A stretch of 64,000 bases of DNA, from assembly GCF_023806485.1 (NCBI RefSeq), contig NZ_JAMSLR010000001.1, positions 595,836 through 659,835 on the forward strand. The letters are read 5' to 3'. Shown here in pieces: positions 18,527-26,940 of the stretch. Below the pieces are notes generated by a model. That model was given only the letters and a program-made list of their open reading frames with translations, was not told the DNA's origin and did no database searches. Source of the stretch: Thermalbibacter longus. Lineage in GTDB: Bacteria; Chloroflexota; Chloroflexia; Thermomicrobiales; Thermomicrobiaceae. Both the position numbers and the translations under genes were made by a program. Position 1 is the first letter of the stretch. Each line of letters opens with the position of its first letter.

Positions 18527-18572
18527 GGAGACCTCCTTCGCGTGCGCTGCACCTGCGACGGCACCATCCGAT

Positions 18573-18620
18573 CTAGACAGTGACAAGATACCAGGGCGCG
18601 ACGAACTTGTCAATGACAAG
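18573..18620. promoter_or_regulatory. Divergent promoter pair with two TetR-type operators
   Basis: Plus strand: TTGTCA (18608-18613), 17 bases, TATGCT (18631-18636), putting the start point at about the ATG of the tetR gene (leaderless mRNA). Minus strand: TTGACA (18613-18608), 17 bases, TATCTT (18590-18585), reading into the membrane protein gene. The two -35 boxes are the same six base pairs. Operator 1, CTTGTCA-A-TGACAAG at 18606-18620, is a perfect palindrome over that shared -35. Operator 2, CTAGACA-G-TGACAAG at 18573-18587, is imperfect and covers the minus-strand -10. Centres are 33 bp apart. Confidence 0.8.
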
Positions 18621-18642
18621 ATCGATCTGTTATGCTGGGGAC

Positions 18643-19251
18643 ATGAGAAAGCGAGCAACAGCGCCTATTCGGGCCCATCCCTACCATCACGGCAACCTCC
18701 GGCGCGCGCTCCTCGACGCCGCGCTCGAGTCGATCGCCGCGGCTGGGCCAGCCGCCCTCAGCCTGCGCGAGCTGGCGCGTCGGGTCGGCGTATCGCACGC
18801 CGCGCCAGCCCACCACTTCGGCGATAAGGCGGGGCTGTTGACGGCGCTGGCGACCGAGGGCTACCGGCTGCTGGCCGCGACGCTCCGCGAAGCCTGGGAA
18901 CGAACCGGGAACTTTCTCGACGTCGGCGTCGCCTACGTCCGCTTCTCGATCGAGCACCGTCCGTACGTGGCCGTCATGTTCCGCCCCGAGCTGTATCGCG
19001 CCGGTGACCCCGCGCTGGTGGAAGCGAGGCAGGCGGCGAGCGAGCTGCTCTACGGGCCACTGAGGCAGCTCGCTCGTGATGATCCGGCTCTCGACCCGCT
19101 ACGAGCTGGCTTGGCTGCCTGGTCGCTCGCTCATGGGTTCGCCGAGCTGTGGACCACCGGTGCCCTGCCGCCCGAGCTGGGAGACGATCTGGAGCAAGCG
19201 GCGCGCGACGTGCTTGCCTACCTCTTCCGGCCCGTGCCGCCCAGCGGCTGA
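18643..19251 (+). CDS. TetR-family transcriptional regulator
   Basis: 202 residues. The HTH is at about residues 15-60 (PAALSLRELARRVGVSHAA, then HHFGDKAGLLTAL). The C-terminal part resembles the TetR_C_33/WHG class (ELYRAGDP, HGFAELWTTGALP). ATG 18643 is chosen because the promoter's predicted start point falls on it; the earlier ATG at 18580 would lie upstream of the promoter. It probably represses itself and the divergent membrane protein gene through the two palindromes between them. Confidence 0.9.
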   Translation: MRKRATAPIRAHPYHHGNLRRALLDAALESIAAAGPAALSLRELARRVGVSHAAPAHHFGDKAGLLTALATEGYRLLAATLREAWERTGNFLDVGVAYVRFSIEHRPYVAVMFRPELYRAGDPALVEARQAASELLYGPLRQLARDDPALDPLRAGLAAWSLAHGFAELWTTGALPPELGDDLEQAARDVLAYLFRPVPPSG

Positions 19252-19309
19252 GCATGAGCACCCGCGCGTATTCCCGCTGCGCCGTACCGGGAGACGCCGA
19301 CCGATCTCG

Positions 19310-20131
19310 TCAGTTCTCGATCGGCGCGAAGAGCTCGGTGATGGGGAGCGCGCGGATCGTGTCCAGATCCATTGCCGGGAGTGGACCCGGCGCTAGGGCG
19401 AGCCAGCGTTCCCCGTGTTCGAAGGCGATTCGCTTCGCTGGGTCGACGCGGAGACGACCCGATCCGAAGGTCGCCCCGGTCAGGGCTTGCAGCGTGTCGG
19501 CCAGGTGGGCGAGTTCCGGGGCGAGGCTGATGGTGACGATGAGCGCGTCATCCTTGGGGCGAATGCCCCACAGCTCGTGCAGATGTTGGATGAGCCGGGC
19601 GCCGGCGACGACCCATGGACAACACTCGCCGTGGAAGTTCGCGGCCTCCCGCTCGAACTCTGCCAGTCGCTCCGGGCCGGTGAGGTCGATCAGATAGCGA
19701 TCTCGCGAGCTACGAGCCGAGAAGATGCAGTCCCAGCTCACCGAGTAGCGTTTGATATCCAGCACCGGTGTCCCGTCGATCAACTCCAACGGGTCGACGA
19801 CGAGGCGATTCCGCTCGATGGCGAGGAGCCAGCAGGCGCTCAGCGAGAGCAGGTTGGGCCGCGCCACCGAGCGCAGGCCGAAGACTCCGCGCCGGCGCCG
19901 GGTTGGCTCGTACTCGGGGCGGACAAGTTGTAGCCGGTGGCGGTCCCCCTCGTGTAGCCAGCCTATCACCCAGATGTGCGAGTTTTCCTCGATTCGCAGT
20001 AGTCCGTCTTCGAATTCCGGGAAGATCTCGATTTCGGCCCGGATGCCTTGCGGCGGCATCAGCCGCCGGTCGGCGATACGCGAGCGCACGACGCCGATGG
20101 GATAGACGTCGAAGCGATCTTCCTGCAACAC
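19310..20131 (-). CDS. TrmO/TsaA-like domain fused to FmdE-like domain
   Basis: 273 residues, two domains. Residues ~1-145 resemble the TrmO/TsaA (YaeB) beta-barrel that N6-methylates t6A37 in tRNA: YPIGVVRSR at the start, SHIWVIGWLHEGDRH, GVFGLRSVARPN, and VLDIKRY at the end. The usual RPNPIGLS reads RPNLLSLS, so SAM-site residues may be altered. Residues ~155-250 resemble FmdE (formylmethanofuran dehydrogenase-associated): FHGECCPWVVAGARL and LTGATFGSGRL, where FmdE normally has FHGHxCPG and tGcTxGkgnL, so some metal-binding Cys/His are missing. GTG 20131 is chosen for AGGAGAGG six bases upstream. No methanofuran genes are nearby. Function unknown; the enzyme may be repurposed. Confidence 0.7.
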   Translation of the reverse strand: MLQEDRFDVYPIGVVRSRIADRRLMPPQGIRAEIEIFPEFEDGLLRIEENSHIWVIGWLHEGDRHRLQLVRPEYEPTRRRRGVFGLRSVARPNLLSLSACWLLAIERNRLVVDPLELIDGTPVLDIKRYSVSWDCIFSARSSRDRYLIDLTGPERLAEFEREAANFHGECCPWVVAGARLIQHLHELWGIRPKDDALIVTISLAPELAHLADTLQALTGATFGSGRLRVDPAKRIAFEHGERWLALAPGPLPAMDLDTIRALPITELFAPIEN

Positions 20132-20308
20132 GGCAATCCTCTCCTGCCGTGCAATTTGCCAGCTCATCGGCAGGCCCGGCGCCCATAGCGGGCACGTAGG
20201 CGAATGGCAGGCACGGCGTGGCCGCTCCCGCCGCAGGCCCGGGAGTCCTCGGGCCGGCGACTCCTCGGGCATCCGTTCACCTTATGTGGTTAAGTGTACT
20301 CATGGACA

Positions 20309-20563
20309 TCAGGAGCCATCGGGCGCTGGTGCAGCGCTCGAGTCGGCGAGCCGCCGGAGTGCCTCAGCGAGATCGAACTGGGCGTGATGGACACGATAAA
20401 TCTCGCGCCCATCCAGTTCGATCACCACATACACGGTGCCTACTCGGACCTCGACGCCAGGGCGGTCGGGATGGGTCAAGATCGCGATCGCCGATGTCTC
20501 GTACGCGGTGCGGAATCCCCGGCTGCGGAGGGCTTCGACGATATCTTCATGCGTGCCGTCCAT
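20309..20563 (-). CDS. Small hypothetical protein
   Basis: 84 residues, soluble, with a mix of helix and strand (EALRSRGFRTAYETS, VEVRVGTVYVVIELDGREI). ATG 20563 has GAGGGGA 7 bases upstream; longer in-frame starts exist but lack one. I do not recognise a family. It lies upstream of, and on the same strand as, the TrmO/FmdE fusion (177-base gap), so co-transcription is possible. Confidence 0.55.
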   Translation of the reverse strand: MDGTHEDIVEALRSRGFRTAYETSAIAILTHPDRPGVEVRVGTVYVVIELDGREIYRVHHAQFDLAEALRRLADSSAAPAPDGS

Positions 20564-20806
20564 GGGCATTCCCCTCGTTTGGAGTCTCGCTGTACGGGTC
20601 TCCATCGATCTTCCGGGCCGTCGATAGGCAAAGGGAGCTGCTCGCGAGCCGTGCCTCGCAGTAGGTTGCAGCGTGCCGAGAGTCCGGCACATCGTGTAGG
20701 TCCAGGCTACAATGGTACGAGGGGCAAGCTGATCACGTGTGGCTCCGTTCTAGCGGTTGCATGAATTGGCTTGAGTGACAGGACGCCGAAGACTATTGGA
20801 GCCTCC

Positions 20807-21322
20807 ATGACCGAGCAGGCAACGAGCGAGACAGCACCAGAGATCACCACCGAGTTTACCGAGATCGAGATGCGATGCGTGCCTTGTAATGCCTCGTGGA
20901 GCGCGCCGGTGGCGCGCCGGGTGAACGTGGCGACCCATCCCGATGCCCGGCTGGGGATCTTGTTGAAGACGATGCACCGCACCGCCTGTCCCCTCTGCAA
21001 GACCCCGAAGGAAATCGATACAATCTTCGACTACTACGACCCGGAGCGGAAGCTGGTTGTCCAGGTGCGCCCGTCCTGGGAAATTCACGCCGGGGGAGGG
21101 GAAGACTGGTACTGGGCGCGCTACGAGGATCTGGTCTTGAAGTACGCAAACTACGATGTGCGGGTCGATGTCGTCTTCGGCTTCGACGAGATGATCGAAA
21201 AGTACTTGGGAGGCCAGGAAGCGGTGAAGGTGGCGCAACGGGAGTGGCGGGCACGGCGCGAGCAGGCGGGTTCCGGTCAACCTCCCGAGGGGCCAGGGAC
21301 GGACGATGTGCGGAACGCCTGA
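20807..21322 (+). CDS. CpXC zinc-finger domain protein
   Basis: 171 residues. Two Cys pairs (MRCVPCN near residue 25 and ACPLCKTP near 63) bracket a short domain as in the CpXC family, followed by a domain with aromatic, acidic segments (EDWYWARYEDLVLKY). Cytoplasmic, probably zinc-binding; biological role unknown. ATG 20807 follows GGAG by 5 bases, and an upstream TTG at 20771 is not supported. Followed 45 bases later by another hypothetical gene on the same strand. Confidence 0.75.
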   Translation: MTEQATSETAPEITTEFTEIEMRCVPCNASWSAPVARRVNVATHPDARLGILLKTMHRTACPLCKTPKEIDTIFDYYDPERKLVVQVRPSWEIHAGGGEDWYWARYEDLVLKYANYDVRVDVVFGFDEMIEKYLGGQEAVKVAQREWRARREQAGSGQPPEGPGTDDVRNA

Positions 21323-21367
21323 GTGCCGGTTGGTGACCGCAGACTCCTTGTGAATCGAGGAGGGGCG

Positions 21368-21826
21368 ATGGTCGAGTCGCGACTTCCGGTACCACTCTCC
21401 CGGTCAGAGGTAGCAACCGATACCTGGCCGCCCCGGCTTCGTCGGTGGGAGTGGGCCCGCTACCCTGCAGCGCGGGCACTGGCCGGAATGAGTGCCGAGC
21501 TTGCGCCGGACCTGATTCGACTGGCCCGCCGCGCTCTGCGGAGCCGTTCACGAGCGTTGCGACGGCAAGAGGCGAGCGACACGCTGGCGAGTACGGAGCT
21601 GACCATTACCGAGGTACGGATCAAGGTGCTCGGTTCGGCACAAGAGCTCATGATGCATAAGACCAGCATCTGGACCACACCGCTCCGTGATGACACGTCC
21701 CACGCCCCAGCCGTACGCCGAATCGGACTGGGGTTGGTCGGGTTGGCGGGCGCCCTGGTTCTCCTCAGGCTGGCAAGCGGCCGCCGGCTGGCGCAGTTGC
21801 CTCTGCCGCGCCGCTTGCCACAGTGA
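21368..21826 (+). CDS. Hypothetical protein with C-terminal membrane helix
   Basis: 152 residues: an Arg-rich, helical N-terminal half and one transmembrane segment near residues 120-138 (GLGLVGLAGALVLLRLA) followed by a basic tail. ATG 21368 has GAGGAGGGG just upstream. No family recognised. Probably co-transcribed with the CpXC gene; ends 32 bases before the convergent L25 gene. Confidence 0.6.
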   Translation: MVESRLPVPLSRSEVATDTWPPRLRRWEWARYPAARALAGMSAELAPDLIRLARRALRSRSRALRRQEASDTLASTELTITEVRIKVLGSAQELMMHKTSIWTTPLRDDTSHAPAVRRIGLGLVGLAGALVLLRLASGRRLAQLPLPRRLPQ

Positions 21827-21857
21827 CATCGCTCGCACCGCGAACTGCGCTGCGACC

Positions 21858-22514
21858 TTACTCCTCCTCGACAGGTTCCGCGCCTTCCTCGACCGCGGCT
21901 GGGCGATCGCCGATCTCCTCTGCCAGCTCCGCCTCCGGCGCTGCTACCTCCTCGGCCTCGATCATGCCCGCCTCGACGACGGCAATGACATCATCAGGCG
22001 CCGTGACGAGCTCGACCCCTTCAGGGAGCGGAAGCTCACCGGCGTGGATCGCGAGCCGTTCAGGGCTGAACAGGCTCAGGTCGATTTCGATCTGGTGCGG
22101 GATCCGTTCTGGCAGCGCCCTGATCTCCACTTCTGGCTTCGCGTAGGTGACGACACCATCGACGCCCGCCGGGAGCGTGCCTACGCCGACGACCGGAACG
22201 AGCGCCACGATCGGCCGTCGCAGATCAGGCGCGTAGAACTCGACGTTCAGGAGCTGGCGAGTGACCGGGTGCCGCTCCGTCTCCCGGATGAAGACAGTGA
22301 ATGTCCGGCCGTCGACGAGGAGATCGACCAGCGTCGTGGAGCCAGCGCGCTGGTACACCCGGTCGAATTCCTGCGCGTCGACGCTGATCGGAACGGGGCT
22401 ATCAACGACCGGGCCATAGACGACTCCGGGAGCCAGTCCCTGGCGCCGTAGCCTCTTGACTTGCTTGCCAACGATTGTACGAGGCATTCCCTTCAGCTCC
22501 GGGTGTTCTGCCAT
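21858..22514 (-). CDS. rplY: 50S ribosomal protein L25 / general stress protein Ctc
   Basis: 218 residues, the two-domain TL5/CTC form that binds 5S rRNA. N-terminal L25 domain (about residues 5-90): GKQVKRLRRQGLAPGVVYG and LLNVEFYAPD; C-terminal beta domain (about 95-185) with VDGVVTYAKPEVEI and HQIEIDLS, then a long acidic tail of Glu/Ala as in other thermophile CTC proteins. ATG 22514 is preceded by GGGAGG. A candidate promoter lies at 22624-22653. Confidence 0.93.
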   Translation of the reverse strand: MAEHPELKGMPRTIVGKQVKRLRRQGLAPGVVYGPVVDSPVPISVDAQEFDRVYQRAGSTTLVDLLVDGRTFTVFIRETERHPVTRQLLNVEFYAPDLRRPIVALVPVVGVGTLPAGVDGVVTYAKPEVEIRALPERIPHQIEIDLSLFSPERLAIHAGELPLPEGVELVTAPDDVIAVVEAGMIEAEEVAAPEAELAEEIGDRPAAVEEGAEPVEEE

Positions 22515-22623
22515 CTTGTCCTCCCGTCGCGTTTCCCCGAGTGCGAGCGGTGGTGCGACCCCTGTACCTGCGCGATGCGCGTGTCGTGAGGCGGATACAT
22601 CGCGCTCGCTATGCCATCCTGGT

Positions 22624-22653
22624 AGCCTAGCACGTTGCCCGCGCTTCAGGCAA
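22624..22653 (-). promoter_or_regulatory. Candidate promoter for rplY
   Basis: Minus strand TTGCCT (22653-22648), 18 bases, TAGGCT (22629-22624) with TG two bases before the -10 (extended -10). The start point would be about 105 bases upstream of the rplY ATG. The remaining 22515-22942 gap holds a 7-bp hairpin, GGCAAGG/CCTTGCC at 22737-22756, of unknown role and no gene. Confidence 0.5.
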
Positions 22654-22942
22654 ACTGTGATGTCGGCGCGTGACATGAGGACGGCGAGGCGCCTGGCCCG
22701 GTGCTTGCGAGTGTGTTATGGTCAAAGTGTAGAACCGGCAAGGATCGCTCCTTGCCGCGTTGAATTGCAAGAAACGGTGACGGCAGGAGCAGGGGTCGGG
22801 TGAGGATGACGACGTAAACGACGAGTGCACTCGATGCTCATCCCGCCTGGTAGGACCAATTTGCCCCCTCGATTAGCCGCTTCGTACCAGACCCCTCTGC
22901 CGGAAACTCATATGCTTAGCGGCAATGGGGAGAGCCGTAGCG

Positions 22943-23464
22943 ATGACGATAAGGGCAGACCAGGCAATGATCACTGGTCATCAAGCGGAAGCCACCGACC
23001 CGGCGACTCTGGCACATCTTGTTCTCCAACTGTGCACCTCGCTCCAATTACTGACGGTTGTGGCCCATCGTGGTGGGCCTGAGCTGCCGCCGCGCCAGCG
23101 GGTAACCTTGCAGTTGCTCGTTGCCAGTGGCCCGGCCCGGGTCTCCGATCTGGCCCAGCAAATCGGCGTCTCGAATCCCACGATGACCGGCATCCTGGAC
23201 CGGCTCGAGGCGCGCGGGCTGATCGTCCGTGAGCGCGATCTACGCGACCGGCGGGTAACGATCGTTCGCGCGACGGCATCGGGGGCGGCGCTGATTACGC
23301 GTGAGGCTGCCCCGTTCCCGAACCTGCGCCGGGCGCTCGATCGCCTCGACGAGCCGGAGCGGGTCGAAGTGGCCCGGAGCTTACAGTTGCTTATCGGCGC
23401 CATCTCGACCGAGCTCCCTGGCCGGGCGCCGTCGGTGAAAGAAGCGGACGATCGGGCGCGCTAG
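22943..23464 (+). CDS. MarR-family transcriptional regulator
   Basis: 173 residues with the winged-helix domain of MarR proteins: LPPRQRVTLQLLVASG, then VSDLAQQIGVSNPTMTGILDRLEARGLI (recognition helix, about residues 70-97) and RERDLRDRRVTIVRAT (wing). ATG 22943 has GGGGAGAG about 10 bases upstream; ATG 22925 is an alternative. The stop overlaps the stop of the convergent MFS gene by 4 bases. Target unknown. Confidence 0.88.
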   Translation: MTIRADQAMITGHQAEATDPATLAHLVLQLCTSLQLLTVVAHRGGPELPPRQRVTLQLLVASGPARVSDLAQQIGVSNPTMTGILDRLEARGLIVRERDLRDRRVTIVRATASGAALITREAAPFPNLRRALDRLDEPERVEVARSLQLLIGAISTELPGRAPSVKEADDRAR

Positions 23465-24687
23465 CTCGCGTCGCGAGATCCGCCCAGCGTACCCAGCAGG
23501 ATCACCGGCCCGGCTGTGGCACTCAGGAGGCCACTGATCAGGAACGGCAGTGGAGAAGCTATGCCGGCCCAACTCGCGAGGAGACCGCTGAGGGTGGCTC
23601 CGACGATGACGCCTATTGAGTAGAGCGCGTAGAAGAGCCCGAAGGCTGATCCTCGCTCTGGAGGCGCGCTCGATTCTACGACGAGTGCGCTAGCCGAGGG
23701 GAAGAGCAGGCCGAAGCCGAGCCCAAAGCTGGTCATCCCGAGCACGAGTGCGGGGCGCGCGAGCCCGAGTGCCAATGTGAGCAGGCCGAGACCGACGAGC
23801 AGCAGTCCGAGTCCCAGCGGCCTGCTGCGCCCTCGGCGGTCGCTGTAGCGGGTGAGCGGACTTGCCATTACCAGGGCGGCCACCAAGGCATAGATGCTGA
23901 AGGCCAATCCTCGTTGGGCTGCTGTTCCTCCACCCACCTCGATCGCCAGCGGCAGGTGTGTGACCAGGAAGCCCAGGCTGACCGTGAAGGTCAGAATTGT
24001 GGCATAGGCCAGTGCCAGTCGCGGCCGGCGCGCCAGCGTGAGGTAGCGGTCCACGCTGTGGGATCGTTCAGCCTTGGAAGGCGCAGCCGGCTCAGCGTGC
24101 ACACGTCGCAACGCCAACCAGGTAACCGGCACTGCCAGGGCCATCAACGCGGCATCGGCCAGGAAGACTGGCTCGTAGCCGAGACGGTCCTGGAGCACTC
24201 CTGCCAGCGGGGGAGCCACCATTGCAGCGATCGCGATCAGGGCGCCATTGATCCCCATCGCGCGAGCGCGCTCATCCGGGGCGGTTAGGTCCCCGATGAG
24301 CGCAAATGCTCCGGGCGCCAGGGTAGCGACGGCGAGCCCGTGCAATAGCCGAACGATGATGAGCTGGTAGGCGTCGCGTACCATCGTGTAGGCGGCCAGG
24401 ACGAGCGCGGTGCCGAGTAGCGCGAGTACGAGGGGTCTTGCCCGCCCGAACCGGTCGAGCAACATGCCCGCGCCGATGTTGCCGGCGAGGTTCGCGATCG
24501 AGTAGCTGGCGACAATGAAGCCAGTGAGCGCAGGCGCGGCCCCTAGCCATTCGGCGTAGGGTGCGGCCAGCGGATACTGTACGAAGAGATCGAAGAAAGC
24601 GACGAAGACGACGAGACGCGCTGCCCAGAGGGCCCGCGCTGCTGCGACTGGCGAGCGAGCGGCAATACTCGCTTGTGGCTCGCGCAT
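23461..24687 (-). CDS. MFS transporter
   Basis: 408 residues with 12 predicted membrane segments. The motif-A-like loop DRFGRARPLVLAL lies after helix 2 and ALIGDLTAPDERARAMGI in the helix 4-5 region; the second half repeats the pattern with RYSDRRGRSRPLGLG. It looks like a drug-efflux-type proton antiporter, but the substrate cannot be set. No clear ribosome binding site is seen at ATG 24687. It is divergent from a TetR gene at 25071 across a 383-base gap that carries that gene's promoter and operator; regulation of this transporter by that TetR is a reasonable inference. Confidence 0.88.
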   Translation of the reverse strand: MREPQASIAARSPVAAARALWAARLVVFVAFFDLFVQYPLAAPYAEWLGAAPALTGFIVASYSIANLAGNIGAGMLLDRFGRARPLVLALLGTALVLAAYTMVRDAYQLIIVRLLHGLAVATLAPGAFALIGDLTAPDERARAMGINGALIAIAAMVAPPLAGVLQDRLGYEPVFLADAALMALAVPVTWLALRRVHAEPAAPSKAERSHSVDRYLTLARRPRLALAYATILTFTVSLGFLVTHLPLAIEVGGGTAAQRGLAFSIYALVAALVMASPLTRYSDRRGRSRPLGLGLLLVGLGLLTLALGLARPALVLGMTSFGLGFGLLFPSASALVVESSAPPERGSAFGLFYALYSIGVIVGATLSGLLASWAGIASPLPFLISGLLSATAGPVILLGTLGGSRDAS

Positions 24688-25002
24688 ACCGGCCGAGTCC
24701 CGATGGAACGCCTCCAGGTAGAGGCCGCAGGACGTTCCCTGCTGGTCCAGCTCGCCGAGTGGGAGCTGGCATCGTTAGCGTACGACAGGAAATCCCTCTT
24801 GTCCTCGCCAAACAAGCGTGCGGCGCGAAGTAGATTCGAAGAGTGCCGGCTATTGCAGTCGTGCTATCATAGACCAAACACTTAGTCGATCCATGGATGA
24901 CGGCGGAATTGTGCGTGCAGAGCTAACGAACGAGGCAACGCGGGATATGCTAATGACCGGAACCGGCATTGAATATTGTGTGTTGCGTGACCAAACGGCC
25001 AG

Positions 25003-25038
25003 TTGACGTACGAGCAGACTTCCGCTATGATCATCATA
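25003..25038 (+). promoter_or_regulatory. Promoter with overlapping palindromic operator, tetR gene
   Basis: TTGACG (25003-25008), 17 bases, TATGAT (25026-25031). The -10 box is itself one arm of the perfect palindrome TATGAT-C-ATCATA (25026-25038), which suggests a repressor site that directly masks the -10. The rest of the 24688-25070 interval shows no gene; a 10-base palindrome ATCCATGGAT lies at 24888-24897 without clear meaning. Confidence 0.65.
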
Positions 25039-25070
25039 TAGGTGGGGAGACGTAGGGCAGGAGGGTAACC

Positions 25071-25649
25071 GTGGCTGTCATGCAGAGTCCAGCGCGTGAA
25101 CGAGTCAACGCAGTCGCTGAGCGATTGTTCGCTGAGCGCGGCTACAAGGCGGTGACGCTGCGCGACATCGCCCAGGAGCTGGGCATTCGCCAGGCATCGC
25201 TCTACTACCACTTCCCTGGTGGGAAGGAGGAGCTGTACGTCACGGTGACCGAGCGTGGACTCAATGCCCACGCTGAGGGCTTGAAGCAGGCGATCCGCGA
25301 TGCTGGTCCGCAGCTCGAGGCCCAGCTCCGAGCCGTCATGCAGTGGCTCGTGTCACACCCGCCGGTCGATCTCGCGCGTATGCTCCTGGCCGACTTCCCA
25401 GCGGTGTCGGAGGAGCATGCCAAGCGGCTGACCCAGCTTGCGGTCGAATCCCTGGTGCAGCCGATCGAGTCGATGATCGCGGCGGCACGCGAGCGCGGTG
25501 AGGCGCGCGTTGCGAACGAGCGGCTGGCGGCCGCGCTGGTGCTTTCTACCGCTGAAGGTATCATCGCGACATCGCGATTGACCAACCGTCAGCCCGACGA
25601 GCTGGTGGGCGAGGCGCTGGAGATCCTTTTGAGCGGGCTCCGGCGGTAG
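25071..25649 (+). CDS. TetR-family transcriptional regulator
   Basis: 192 residues. The HTH is unusually clear (residues ~10-52: LFAERGYKAVTLRDIAQELGIRQ, then YYHFPGGKEEL). The C-terminal domain has HPPVDLARMLLADFPAVS and resembles TetR_C_11-type regulators. GTG 25071 follows AGGAGGG by 5 bases. Divergent from the MFS transporter and upstream of the carotenoid operon (281-base gap with a hairpin), it could regulate either, as well as itself. Confidence 0.92.
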   Translation: MAVMQSPARERVNAVAERLFAERGYKAVTLRDIAQELGIRQASLYYHFPGGKEELYVTVTERGLNAHAEGLKQAIRDAGPQLEAQLRAVMQWLVSHPPVDLARMLLADFPAVSEEHAKRLTQLAVESLVQPIESMIAAARERGEARVANERLAAALVLSTAEGIIATSRLTNRQPDELVGEALEILLSGLRR

Positions 25650-25818
25650 GGGTCTGGACCGGAGCGGGACGCTCGCTTCACCTGGCCGAGCTGCACCAAG
25701 CCCCGAACGTTGGCCCGCACTCCGGTACCAGGTGCGGTCTGCGGTAGAAAGCGGAACCTCCAGCGAGTCCAGCACCAGGCTCCGGTGATTGGCTTCGTTT
25801 AGGCCAGCCTGGTTATTA

Positions 25819-25863
25819 GACACGGCCTGCCTGCCCCGGCCTATCGGGACGGGCGGCCGTGTC
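25819..25863 (+). terminator. Strong hairpin between tetR and the carotenoid operon
   Basis: GACACGGCC (25819-25827) pairs perfectly with GGCCGTGTC (25855-25863), with further G/C pairing inside. It lies 170 bases after the tetR stop. There is no U-run, so it may be a terminator of tetR transcription or a leader structure for the carotenoid genes. A TATACT at 25888-25893 just after it could be the operon's -10 box. Confidence 0.5.
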
Positions 25864-25930
25864 TCGTCCCAGGAGGCGGGGATAAGCTATACTCCGTGGC
25901 AACGAGTGTGGTCACAACCGGAGCCTACTT

Positions 25931-26940
25931 ATGATTAGGTTGAATACCCTCGCGGCGAGAGCCTCCATTGTTGGCCAGCGGTGCTTCGTGGCGCTCCGAC
26001 TCCTCGGGTGGACACCCGTCGTCTCGCCCCGCGTCACGCCTTCATGCCCAGGCGCTTCCGCGCGATATGCCACAGTTATGCGAAACCACGCCCGAACCTT
26101 CTCGTTCGCCAGCGCGTTTCTCCCCGCTGCCGTTCGAGACGACATCGCCGTCCTCTACGCCTTCTTCGCACGCTCGATGATCTCGTCGACGAGACACCGG
26201 TGGCCCTCCACGCCGAGGTTCGACGCGAGCTCCTCGCCTGGCGCCGCTGGTTCCTGTGCTTGCAGCCCGGCGCGGCACCTAGAGAGCCCCTGGGAAGTGA
26301 CCTCGCCACGCTTATCGCATCGTATCGGATCGACCGGGCTCACTTCTTGGACTTCCTGGAGGGCCTGTTCACCGACCTGGAGCATCGACCGGTGCCTGAC
26401 ACCATCGCGCTCTTGCGATACTGCTACTGCGTTGCCTCAACCGTCGGGCTCGCGATGGCACCCATTCTCGGGGCAACCTCCCGGCCTGCTCTCCGGGCTG
26501 CCCGCGACCTCGGCATCGCGATGCAGTTGACGAACATCGTTCGCGATGTCGGCGAAGATCTGCGGCGGGGCCGGCTCTACCTGCCGCTCGAGGATCTGCG
26601 CCGGTTCGATTGCTCTCCCGATCATCTCCTCAACTTGCTGCATGCCGGCCGCGGGCCTGACGACCGTTTCCGCGCGCTCATGCGCTTCGAAATCATCCGC
26701 GCCGACGCCTACTACGATCGCGCCCTCCAAGGCATCGGCTTGCTGCCGGTCGAGACGCAGATCGGCATTCGGACTGCCGCGCACGCCTACCGTCGCATTC
26801 TCAGGCAGGTCGAGCGGAACGATTACGATACCTTGCGGCTCCGGGCGGCAACAACGGTTGATCAAAAGATCATCGACCTGTGCCGCGCGTTCTGGACGTC
26901 GCTCGCGCTCGCCGCGTCCGATCATGGGGAGGAACGATGA
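25931..26940 (+). pseudogene. crtB: Phytoene/squalene synthase, frameshifted
   Basis: Condenses two GGPP to phytoene, the first carotenoid step. The first part (HARTFSFASAFLPAAVRDDIAVLYAFF) is in one frame and the rest, starting RTLDDLVDETP, in the next. Joining them at about 26167 restores the DDxxDE-type metal site, and later the second Asp motif, NIVRDVGEDLRRGRLYLP, is intact. Restoring one C at TTCTTCGCAC would give a continuous protein, so this is a 1-base deletion or a sequencing error. The start is uncertain: ATG 25931 has GGAG 9 bases upstream, and ATG 26079 is also possible. The 3' end overlaps the hydrolase start by 4 bases (ATGA). Confidence 0.85.
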
